Part shown: piece after piece, positions 6,067-12,091 of the stretch | Position numbering within the stretch: position 1 is the stretch's first letter | Layout: the number at the start of each line of letters is the position of its first letter | Assembly: GCA_029239415.1 (NCBI GenBank) | Contig: JAQZAY010000090.1 | Span: forward strand, 1-12,091 | Direction: 5' to 3' | DNA: 12,091 nucleotides | From: Pseudomonas sp. | GTDB lineage: Bacteria > Pseudomonadota > Gammaproteobacteria > Pseudomonadales > Pseudomonadaceae | Notes under the pieces: model-generated | Seen by the model: the letters and a program-made list of their open reading frames with translations, nothing else | Databases searched by the model: none | What the model was told of the DNA's origin: nothing | Translations under genes and position numbers: made by a program

Positions 6067-6070
6067 CAAG
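6054..6070. promoter_or_regulatory. MetR-like (LysR-type) dyad CTTGAG-N5-CTCAAG
   Basis: Perfect 6-base inverted repeat around ttcat. Its inner part, TGAG-N5-CTCA, has the T-N11-A geometry of LysR-type regulators and the same 4-5-4 layout as the MetR box TGAA-N5-TTCA. Its centre lies about 55 bases before the predicted start of the metE' transcript, the usual activation position, and it overlaps the predicted start of the divergent RNA. No regulator gene is present in the window. Confidence 0.45.
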
Positions 6071-6080
6071 AATTATGAGT

Positions 6081-6110
6081 TTGTTTCAGCCTATCTTCTT
6101 TCGTGACAAT
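6081..6110 (+). promoter_or_regulatory. Possible sigma-70 promoter for the metE fragment
   Basis: TTGTTT (6081-6086) and GACAAT (6105-6110) are separated by 18 bases. Both boxes match the consensus only partly (3 of 6 and 4 of 6), as expected for an activator-dependent promoter. The start would be near 6117, with AAGGAG at 6127-6132 serving the ATG at 6143. Confidence 0.3.
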
Positions 6111-6142
6111 AGCGCCCATCGATCACAAGGAGCTCTTTTGTC

Positions 6143-7336
6143 ATGGCATTGGCCCATTCCCTCGGATTCCCGCGCATCGGCCGCGACCGCGAACTGAAAA
6201 GAGCCCAGGAAGCCTTCTGGAAAGGCGAGCTCGACGAAGTCGGCCTGCGCGCAGTAGGACAAAGCCTGCGCAAGGCCCATTGGGAGCTGCAGAAACAAGC
6301 TGGCCTCGACCTGCTGCCTGTAGGCGATTTCGCCTGGTATGACCAGGTCCTGACGCATTCCCTGATGTTCGGCGTGGTCCCCGAGCGTTTCGCGCCGGCA
6401 AACGGCAAGGCCGACCTGCAGACATTGTTCGCCATGGCGCGTGGTGTCGGCGAGCCCTGTTGCGGTGGTGCCCATGCACAGGAAATGACCAAGTGGTTCG
6501 ACACCAACTATCACTACCTGGTACCAGAATTTCAGGTAGGCCAGCAGTTTCAGCTGGGATGGGAGCAGTTGTTCGAGGAAGTGGAGGAGGCCAGGGCACT
6601 GGGCCACTCGGTAAAGCCGGTGGTCATTGGCCCGCTCACCTACCTGTGGCTGGGCAAGGTCAAGGGCGTCGATTTCGACAAGCTCGACTTGCTCGAGCGC
6701 CTGCTGCCGCTGTATGGCCAGGTCTTCCAGCGCCTTGCATCCCAGGGCGTGGAATGGGTGCAGATCGATGAGCCGATCCTGGCGCTGGACCTGCCGCAGG
6801 AGTGGAAAAACGCCTTCGAGCGCGCCTATAACATCATCCAGCGCGACCCGCTGAAAAAGCTGGTGGCTACCTACTTCGGCGGCCTTGAGGAAAACCTGGG
6901 CCTGGCGGCCAACCTGCCGGTCGACGGCCTGCACATCGACCTGGTGCGTGCCCCGGAACAGTACCCGACCATCCTCGATCGGCTGCCAGCCTACAAGATA
7001 CTCTCGCTGGGCCTGGTCAACGGGCGCAATGTCTGGCGCTGCGACCTGGAGAAAGCCCTTGATGTACTGCGACACGCCCATGAGCGTCTGGGCGAGCGCC
7101 TCTGGATCGCGCCTTCCTGCTCGCTGCTGCACAGTCCCGTGGACCTGTCGCGTGAAGACCAGCTGGACGCCGAGCTCAAGAGCTGGCTGGCGCTCGCCTT
7201 GCAGAAATGCGAGGAAGTGGCCGTGTTGGCGCGGGCCGTCGATACGCCGCAAGCGCCCGATGTCCTGCAGGCGCTTGCGCACAGTCGTGCCATGCAAGAC
7301 AGCGATAAAACCGACCTGCGCCATGCCCGGGATTGA
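6143..7336 (+). CDS. metE: MetE N-terminal domain only: truncated cobalamin-independent methionine synthase
   Basis: 397 residues that follow MetE closely from residue 1 (MALAHSLGFPRIGRDRELK) to about residue 385, then lose similarity and stop; full MetE is about 760 residues. The N-terminal barrel keeps residues tied to folate binding in E. coli MetE: R16 to K19 and K117 (MTKWFD). The whole C-terminal barrel is absent, including the zinc and homocysteine ligands (His641, Cys643, Glu665, Cys726 in E. coli). It therefore cannot transfer methyl groups to homocysteine alone. The half that remains has no frameshift or internal stop and keeps a ribosome binding site (AAGGAG, 10 bases before the ATG) and a MetR-like dyad. 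Either it is a recent deletion remnant with the paoABCD junction just beyond, or a retained domain with another role. I lean to a decaying remnant; the alternative reading would be pseudogene. Confidence 0.8.
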   Translation: MALAHSLGFPRIGRDRELKRAQEAFWKGELDEVGLRAVGQSLRKAHWELQKQAGLDLLPVGDFAWYDQVLTHSLMFGVVPERFAPANGKADLQTLFAMARGVGEPCCGGAHAQEMTKWFDTNYHYLVPEFQVGQQFQLGWEQLFEEVEEARALGHSVKPVVIGPLTYLWLGKVKGVDFDKLDLLERLLPLYGQVFQRLASQGVEWVQIDEPILALDLPQEWKNAFERAYNIIQRDPLKKLVATYFGGLEENLGLAANLPVDGLHIDLVRAPEQYPTILDRLPAYKILSLGLVNGRNVWRCDLEKALDVLRHAHERLGERLWIAPSCSLLHSPVDLSREDQLDAELKSWLALALQKCEEVAVLARAVDTPQAPDVLQALAHSRAMQDSDKTDLRHARD

Positions 7337-7383
7337 ACCGATCCAGCCCCGCCGCTGCCATATCTGCTGTGTGCCAGAAGCGC

Positions 7384-7405
7384 AACGACCCCATGTCGTT
7401 CTTTT
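7384..7405 (+). terminator. Weak terminator-like hairpin before paoA
   Basis: AACGAC (7384-7389) and GTCGTT (7395-7400) form a 6-bp stem with a 5-base loop, followed by CTTTTC. The stem is short, only half G/C, and the T-run is interrupted, so termination would be inefficient. It lies between the metE fragment and the paoA start and might also be a regulatory dyad. Confidence 0.25.
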
Positions 7406-7455
7406 CATCGAGCATGACGCCCCGCCAGAGGGTGGCCACAGAGCAGGTAACCGTG

Positions 7456-8142
7456 ATGAACGAGCGCAACAAACCCCGTACCGGATCCCCGGAGATATCC
7501 TCTGTCGCCGCCGATGATGTCGAGCCTGCGCGGCGCAATTTCCTGAAGTTCGGCGTGTCGGGCATCGCTGCCGCGACCTTGTCCCACTGGATTCCACCCA
7601 ATGCCCTGGCCACCGAGCAACCCGCCGGCGCCGTTCCCCAGGCTGGCGACGCTGTGCCTGCCGGTGAGCAACGCATCCGCCTGAAGGTCAATGGCCAGGC
7701 CCATGCGCTGACCGTGCCTGCCAATGCGATCCTGCTCGACGTGCTGCGCGATCGCCTGCACCTCACCGGCACCAAGAAGGGCTGCGACCAAGGCCAGTGC
7801 GGCGCCTGCACCTTGCTGGTCGATGGGGTGGCGATCAATTCGTGCCTGTCACTGGCGGTGCAGCATGAAGGGTCGGAGATCACCACCATCGAGGGACTGG
7901 CCCAAAATGGTGAACTGCACCCGCTGCAACAGGCGTTCTGGGAACATGACGCCTACCAGTGCGGCTATTGCACCTCGGGACAGATCATGAGCGCCGTGGC
8001 GGTACTCAACGATCCGTCGATCCCCGCCGACGACGCCAGCGTGCGCGAAGCCATGAGCGGCAACATCTGCCGCTGCGGGGCCTACAAGAACATCCTCGCC
8101 GCCGTGCAATCGGCGCGCGGCAAAGTGGGAGGGGCCGCCTGA
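7456..8142 (+). CDS. paoA: Periplasmic aldehyde oxidoreductase, 2Fe-2S subunit with Tat signal
   Basis: 228 residues, against 229 in E. coli PaoA (YagT). It carries electrons from the molybdenum subunit to the FAD subunit. The N-terminus has a twin-arginine signal: R26-R27-N-F-L-K, a hydrophobic stretch (32-42) and an NALA segment near residue 52, so the folded complex is probably exported through this subunit. The plant-type cluster ligands are C110, C115, C118, C130. The second cluster ligands are C169, C172, C205, C207 in the helical domain. I chose the ATG at 7456 (AGGTAA upstream; length equals PaoA). The frame stays open upstream to a TTG at 7333, with ATGs at 7393 and 7414 lacking good ribosome binding sites. 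The TGA overlaps the paoB ATG by one base (TGATG). Confidence 0.88.
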   Translation: MNERNKPRTGSPEISSVAADDVEPARRNFLKFGVSGIAAATLSHWIPPNALATEQPAGAVPQAGDAVPAGEQRIRLKVNGQAHALTVPANAILLDVLRDRLHLTGTKKGCDQGQCGACTLLVDGVAINSCLSLAVQHEGSEITTIEGLAQNGELHPLQQAFWEHDAYQCGYCTSGQIMSAVAVLNDPSIPADDASVREAMSGNICRCGAYKNILAAVQSARGKVGGAA

Positions 8143-9125
8143 TGCGTACCTTCGGCTATGTGCGTGCCGATTCGGTCGGCACCGCCCTCGAGCTGGGCTC
8201 CGCCCAGGGCCAGCCGCGCTACCTGGCGGGTGGCACGACCCTGCTGGACCTGGTCAAGCTCGACGTCATGCAGCCCGACCGAGTGGTCGATATCAATCAC
8301 CTGCCCCTCAAGGAGGTCGAGCGCCTGGCAGACGGGCGGCTGCGCATTGGCGCGCTGGTGAGCAACACGGCGCTGGCCCGCCATCCGCTGGTGACCGAGC
8401 ACTACCCGGTGCTCGCCCAAGCGCTGCTGGCCGGTGCCTCCACCCAGCTGCGCAACAAGGCCACCACCGGCGGCAACCTGATGCAGCGGGTACGCTGCAA
8501 TTATTTTCGCGATGGTGTCTCGGCCTGCAACAAGCGCGATCCAGGCTCCGGCTGCGCGGCGATCGGCGGGCTCAACCGCAGCGTGCACGCGGTGCTGGGC
8601 ACCAGCGAGCATTGCATCGCGGCGCATCCTTCGGACATGTGCGTGGCCATGGCTGCCATAGGCGCGCAGGTGACGGTGCAGGGCGCCAGTGGCAGCCGGG
8701 AGATTCCTTTTGGCGACTTCCACCTGCTGCCCGGCGATACGCCTGAACGCGAGCATGCGCTGGCAGCCCATGAGTTGATCACCCATGTCACGCTCGATGT
8801 TCCGATGGCCAACAGCCGCGGCGCCTACCTGAAACTGCGCGACCGCAGCTCCTATCAGTTCGCCCTGGCCTCGAGCGCCGTGATCCTGCGCCTGGACGGG
8901 GAGCGCATCGACGATGCCCGGATCGCGCTCGGTGGCGTCGCGACCAAGCCGTGGCGCGCACTGGACGCGGAGAAGGCGCTGGTAGGCCAGAAGGCTTCGC
9001 CCGAGGCCTTCGAGCGCGCGGCCGAACTGGCCATGGCAGGCGCCCGGGCCTATGAGCACAACGGCTACAAGATCCCGCTGGGCAAGCAGGCCGTCATCCG
9101 CAACCTTCGTGACCTGAGCGCATAG
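8142..9125 (+). CDS. paoB: Periplasmic aldehyde oxidoreductase, FAD-binding subunit
   Basis: 327 residues of the CO-dehydrogenase flavoprotein / xanthine dehydrogenase FAD family. FAD-contact motifs are YLAGGTTLLDL near residues 26-36 and ATTGGNLMQ near 110-118. C119, C129, C138 and C158 sit in an inserted loop (RCNYFRD, ACNKRDPGSGC, HCIAAHPSD). They match the cysteines around the extra 4Fe-4S cluster of E. coli PaoB, so a 4Fe-4S cluster is expected here too. There is no signal peptide; the subunit should travel with PaoA through the Tat system. The ATG at 8142 overlaps the paoA stop and has GGGAGGGG 7 bases upstream. The frame is open further upstream (to 7959), but that part only shadows paoA. 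Its stop lies inside the paoC ribosome binding site. Confidence 0.88.
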   Translation: MRTFGYVRADSVGTALELGSAQGQPRYLAGGTTLLDLVKLDVMQPDRVVDINHLPLKEVERLADGRLRIGALVSNTALARHPLVTEHYPVLAQALLAGASTQLRNKATTGGNLMQRVRCNYFRDGVSACNKRDPGSGCAAIGGLNRSVHAVLGTSEHCIAAHPSDMCVAMAAIGAQVTVQGASGSREIPFGDFHLLPGDTPEREHALAAHELITHVTLDVPMANSRGAYLKLRDRSSYQFALASSAVILRLDGERIDDARIALGGVATKPWRALDAEKALVGQKASPEAFERAAELAMAGARAYEHNGYKIPLGKQAVIRNLRDLSA

Positions 9126-9134
9126 GAGCCGAGC

Positions 9135-11360
9135 ATGAGCGATCCAGTTATCGGTACCCCCCACAAACGCATCGATGGGCGGCACAAGGTCAGCGGCCAG
9201 GCGCGCTATGCCGCCGACCAGCCACTGGAAGGGCTGTTGTTCGCCTATGGGGTGTACAGCACCATCGCCAAGGGGCGCATCCAGGCCATCGACGACAAGC
9301 AGGCCAGCGCGATGCCCGGCGTGAAGGGCATCCTGCATCATGGCAACTTCCCCGCCTTGCACCGCACGCCCGACGTCACCCTGAACATGGCCAAGGACAT
9401 CCTCCTGGCCAGCAAGGCGGACGAGCACCGGCTGCCCTTCGAGGACGACCGTGTGTACTACCCGGGGCAATTCGTTGCCCTGGTGGTGGCCGATACCTTC
9501 GAGCATGCCCGCGCAGCCGCCTACCAGGTCAAGGTCAAGTACCAGGCAGAGCCTGCCATCACCAGCCTGGCGCAGGGCTTGCGCAAGCAAGGCGTGCACG
9601 AGGGTGGCGCAGGGCACAGCCGCGGCGATCCGGCGGCGGCCTTCGACGCCGCTCCCCAGCGTGTGGACGCCACGTACACGACCCCCGTCGAAACCCACAA
9701 CCCCATGGAAATGCATGCCACGACGGCCTACTGGCTCGACGGCAAGCTCTATGTCCATGAAAGCAGCCAGGGCGTGCTCAACCACCGCAACATGCTGGCC
9801 AATGTGTTCGACCTGCCGCCGGACCGCGTCGAGGTCCGTGCGTCGTACATCGGTTCCGGCTTCGGCGCCAAGCTGTGGCCGTGGCCGCACTCGGTGGCGA
9901 CCTGCGCCGCGGCCCGGGTGTTCGAGCGCCCGGTGCAGTTCATGCTGCCCAGGGCGCAGATGTTCACCACGGTCGGGCACCGTCCCGAAACCCAGCAACG
10001 GCTGCGATTGGCGAGCGATGCTCAAGGCAGGCTGGTGTCGATCCGGCATGAGTCGTTCAACAGCACGTCGACCCTCGATGACTACACCGAGACCTGCGGC
10101 AGCGTGACCAAGAGCCTGTATGGCTGCGACAACGTGCGGGTCAGCCATGCCCTGGCGCCGGTCAATCGTGGCACGCCCACTTCCATGCGTGCCCCCGGCG
10201 CCGCCCCGGGCCTGTTCGCGCTGGAATCGGCCATCGACGAGCTGGCCTTGTCGAACAACATGGACCCGCTGGCCTTTCGCAAGCTCAACCTGGCTGCCAA
10301 GGACCAGAGCCTCGATCTGCCGTGGTCGAGCAACCACTTGCCCGAGGCGCTCGACCAGGCGGCCAAGCGCTTCGGCTGGGAACGACGTTCGGCACCCGTG
10401 GGCAGCATGCGCGAAGGGGACGAGCTCATCGGCTACGGCCTGGGCGCCTGCAACTGGGAGGCCTACCAGATGCCCACCGAGGCGCGGGTGACGCTGCGCG
10501 CCGATGGCACGGCACTGGCCCAGTGCGCACTGCAGGATATCGGCACGGGTACCTACACCATCGTCGCCCAGACAGTCAGCGAACTGACCGGGCTGCCTTT
10601 CGATCGCATCCAGGTGGAGCTGGGCAGCTCGGCCTATCCGCCGGGACCGGTCTCCGGCGGGTCATGGGCCACCGCGAGTATCCTGCCGGCCATCGCCGGC
10701 GCCACGCGCCAGGCGCTGGAACGCCTGCGTCAGTATGCGGTGATGACCGGCGGTCACTTTGCCGGCCAGAAACCCGAGACCCTGACCGTGGCGGACGGAA
10801 CATTGTCCAGCGGCCAGCAGCGGGCCAGCTTTGCCGACATCCTCAACAAGGGTCGCCTGGCCCGCGCCGAGGGCAGCTTCCTCAGCGCACCGCCCGGCGA
10901 GGCGAAATATTCCTATCGCTCGTTCGGCGCGCATTTCGTCGAAGTGCGCTGGGACCCGGGCATCTCCCGACTGCGTGTCGCACGGGTGGTCAGTGCCATC
11001 GATGTGGGCAAGGTGGTCAACCCGCTGGCGGCGCGCAACCAGGTCGAGGGCGCGATCGTCATGGGCATCGGCATGGCGCTGTACGAAGCGACGGAATACG
11101 ACCCCCGCGATGGCATGCCGGTCAACAACAACTACGCCGAATACGTGGTCCCCGTGCATGCCGACCAGCCCGAGATCGAAGTGTTGCTGCTCGACTACCC
11201 GGACTTGCGCTTCAACGAGTTCGGCGTGCGTGGCATAGGCGAGATCGGCATCACCGGCCTTGCTGCCGCCGTCGCCAACGCGGTGTACCACGCGACCGGC
11301 AAGCGCATCCGCAGCTTGCCGATCACCAAGGAAAAACTGATGGCCCCGATGAGGGCCTGA
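9135..11360 (+). CDS. paoC: Periplasmic aldehyde oxidoreductase, molybdenum cofactor-binding subunit
   Basis: 741 residues, close to E. coli PaoC (732). This is the catalytic subunit of the xanthine oxidase family, oxidising aldehydes to carboxylic acids; E. coli PaoABC prefers aromatic aldehydes. The N-terminal hammerhead domain (about 15-125, starting DGRHKVSGQARYAAD) is followed by the two cofactor-binding domains. Visible family marks are GSGFGAK near 237-243, MRAPGAAPGLFALE near 350-363 and the C-terminal GIGEIGITG. In the last, E703 is the catalytic glutamate conserved across the family. There is no signal peptide, as expected for piggyback export with PaoA. AGGAG, overlapping the paoB stop, lies 6 bases before the ATG. 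Annotation pipelines may also call it isoquinoline 1-oxidoreductase beta-like; the three-subunit arrangement with Tat-PaoA favours PaoC. Confidence 0.88.
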   Translation: MSDPVIGTPHKRIDGRHKVSGQARYAADQPLEGLLFAYGVYSTIAKGRIQAIDDKQASAMPGVKGILHHGNFPALHRTPDVTLNMAKDILLASKADEHRLPFEDDRVYYPGQFVALVVADTFEHARAAAYQVKVKYQAEPAITSLAQGLRKQGVHEGGAGHSRGDPAAAFDAAPQRVDATYTTPVETHNPMEMHATTAYWLDGKLYVHESSQGVLNHRNMLANVFDLPPDRVEVRASYIGSGFGAKLWPWPHSVATCAAARVFERPVQFMLPRAQMFTTVGHRPETQQRLRLASDAQGRLVSIRHESFNSTSTLDDYTETCGSVTKSLYGCDNVRVSHALAPVNRGTPTSMRAPGAAPGLFALESAIDELALSNNMDPLAFRKLNLAAKDQSLDLPWSSNHLPEALDQAAKRFGWERRSAPVGSMREGDELIGYGLGACNWEAYQMPTEARVTLRADGTALAQCALQDIGTGTYTIVAQTVSELTGLPFDRIQVELGSSAYPPGPVSGGSWATASILPAIAGATRQALERLRQYAVMTGGHFAGQKPETLTVADGTLSSGQQRASFADILNKGRLARAEGSFLSAPPGEAKYSYRSFGAHFVEVRWDPGISRLRVARVVSAIDVGKVVNPLAARNQVEGAIVMGIGMALYEATEYDPRDGMPVNNNYAEYVVPVHADQPEIEVLLLDYPDLRFNEFGVRGIGEIGITGLAAAVANAVYHATGKRIRSLPITKEKLMAPMRA

Positions 11361-11378
11361 GCGTCCCGGACGAACACC

Positions 11379-12091
11379 ATGACGATGAAATTGCTGGATG
11401 CACAGGTGATCCGACAAGCGCTGGACTGGCTAGGGCAGGGCGAGGCGGTCTGGCTGTGTACCGTGCTCTGCACCTATGGCTCGGCCCCACGAGGCCCGGG
11501 CGCGATGCTCTCGGCCACCGCCAACGGCCAGTGGAAGGGCTCGCTTTCCGGCGGCTGCGTCGAGGAAGACTTTCTCGAGCGCATCGGCCAGGATTATTTC
11601 GCCAGGCACAACCAGGTCGTGCGCTACGGGGAGGGCGGCCTGGCCCCGAACCTGGCCTTGCCGTGTGGAGGCGTCCTCGACGTGCTGCTCGAGTATCTCG
11701 AGCCTGGCGAGCAGGCACGCGGCTACCTCGCAGGCATCGAGCGCGCCCTGGACGGCGAAGGCCTCGCCCAGCGACGGGTTACGCTTGAAGGCAACGGCCG
11801 CGAACTGCACCCGGCGAGCATGAACGACCCGCGGGTACTCGTGGATGCGAGCGAGGTGCGTATCCGTGTCGGCGCTGTCAACCGGCTGATCCTGGCGGGT
11901 TGGTCGCCGGTGGCGGAGCAGTGCGCGAGTTTTGCCTTGGCCCTGGGCTACGAAGTCATTCTCTGCGACCCACGCCCGCAGGTGCTGGAAAACTTCTCGA
12001 TGCCGGGCGTCGAAGTGCAGTCGATACTGCCCGCGCTGTTCATTGCCGACCCGGGAAACTGTCATGCATCCACCGCCGTGGTCGCCCTGAC
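11379..12091 (+). CDS. paoD: XdhC-family molybdenum cofactor insertion chaperone, 3' end outside window
   Basis: 237 residues are visible before the window ends. XdhC-family proteins bind the molybdenum cofactor, support its sulfuration and deliver it to the large subunit; PaoD serves PaoC in E. coli. Family marks are YGSAPRGPGAML near 31-42, LSGGCVEEDF near 54-63, PCGGVLDVLLEYL near 98-110, and a C-terminal Rossmann-like segment beginning LILAGWSPVAEQ near 168. In the last, the usual glycine-rich GAG is reduced to AGW. The gap to paoC is 18 bases. Two ATGs are possible, at 11379 and 11385; the first has the better, though weak, upstream GGA. Being last of four in the pao order, it marks a paoABCD operon. 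Confidence 0.85.
   Translation, partial: MTMKLLDAQVIRQALDWLGQGEAVWLCTVLCTYGSAPRGPGAMLSATANGQWKGSLSGGCVEEDFLERIGQDYFARHNQVVRYGEGGLAPNLALPCGGVLDVLLEYLEPGEQARGYLAGIERALDGEGLAQRRVTLEGNGRELHPASMNDPRVLVDASEVRIRVGAVNRLILAGWSPVAEQCASFALALGYEVILCDPRPQVLENFSMPGVEVQSILPALFIADPGNCHASTAVVAL

Noticed and set aside
5943..6142. Cobalamin riboswitch upstream of the metE fragment
   Set aside because: No B12-box (GCCACTG-like) sequence is present on the plus strand, and the only terminator points the other way.
6086..7597. A 503-codon minus-strand frame opposite the metE fragment
   Set aside because: It is an antisense shadow: low-complexity translation with no motif, spanning the metE' promoter region and the paoA start.
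8082..10337. A 751-codon open frame on the minus strand opposite paoB and paoC
   Set aside because: It mirrors GC-rich coding sequence on the plus strand, where stop codons are rare in the antisense frame. Its translation is rich in His, Gly, Gln and Val with no family motif, and the plus-strand genes have clear catalytic residues.
10322..11788. A 488-codon plus-strand frame overlapping paoC and paoD
   Set aside because: It is an out-of-frame shadow rich in Arg, Gly and Pro, and it runs across the paoC/paoD boundary.
1..12091. CRISPR arrays, insertion sequences, prophage or defence islands
   Set aside because: No regularly spaced repeats, transposase or integrase motifs, terminal inverted repeats or target duplications were seen.

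Overview
The window looks like Pseudomonas chromosome, most likely the P. putida / P. fluorescens side of the genus. The evidence is high-GC coding sequence with strong C/G third-position preference, AGGAG-type ribosome binding sites, close resemblance of the MetE fragment to pseudomonad MetE as I remember it, and a short protein resembling the Pseudomonas-restricted DUF6555 group. All family assignments come from reading motifs; no search was run.

Left block (1-2668, minus strand): a tightly coupled operon of DUF72 protein, YbhP-type endonuclease/exonuclease/phosphatase and cardiolipin synthase ClsB (cut by the window edge). Each gene starts inside the stop codon of the one before. A 10-codon leader ORF with a strong ribosome binding site is joined to the DUF72 start in the same way.

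Stress-like block (2790-5711, plus strand): an AlgU/RpoE-like promoter precedes an orphan ClpP-fold protein with the catalytic Ser and His but not the Asp. A zinc alcohol/formaldehyde dehydrogenase and a three-helix membrane protein follow at short spacing. A small soluble protein (DUF6555-like) comes after a gap containing a perfect dyad. The block ends at a bidirectional terminator.

Intergenic block (5709-6142): a 56-residue acidic protein on the minus strand. Directly upstream of it on the same strand is a three-hairpin structure ending in a strong intrinsic terminator, which could be a small RNA or an attenuating leader. A LysR-type (MetR-like) dyad lies between this element and the divergent gene.

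Right block (6143-12091, plus strand): a gene encoding only the N-terminal half of cobalamin-independent methionine synthase MetE, then an operon closely matching E. coli paoABCD. That operon encodes a Tat-exported periplasmic molybdenum aldehyde oxidoreductase: PaoA (2Fe-2S, Tat signal), PaoB (FAD, extra cysteines), PaoC (molybdenum cofactor) and the XdhC-like chaperone PaoD (cut by the right edge).

Overall this is mostly recognisable metabolism and stress-defence content: envelope lipid synthesis, aldehyde oxidation and methionine synthesis remnants. The least explained items are the structured minus-strand RNA with its acidic microprotein, the triad-deficient ClpP homologue under an envelope-stress-type promoter, and the intact-looking half metE.
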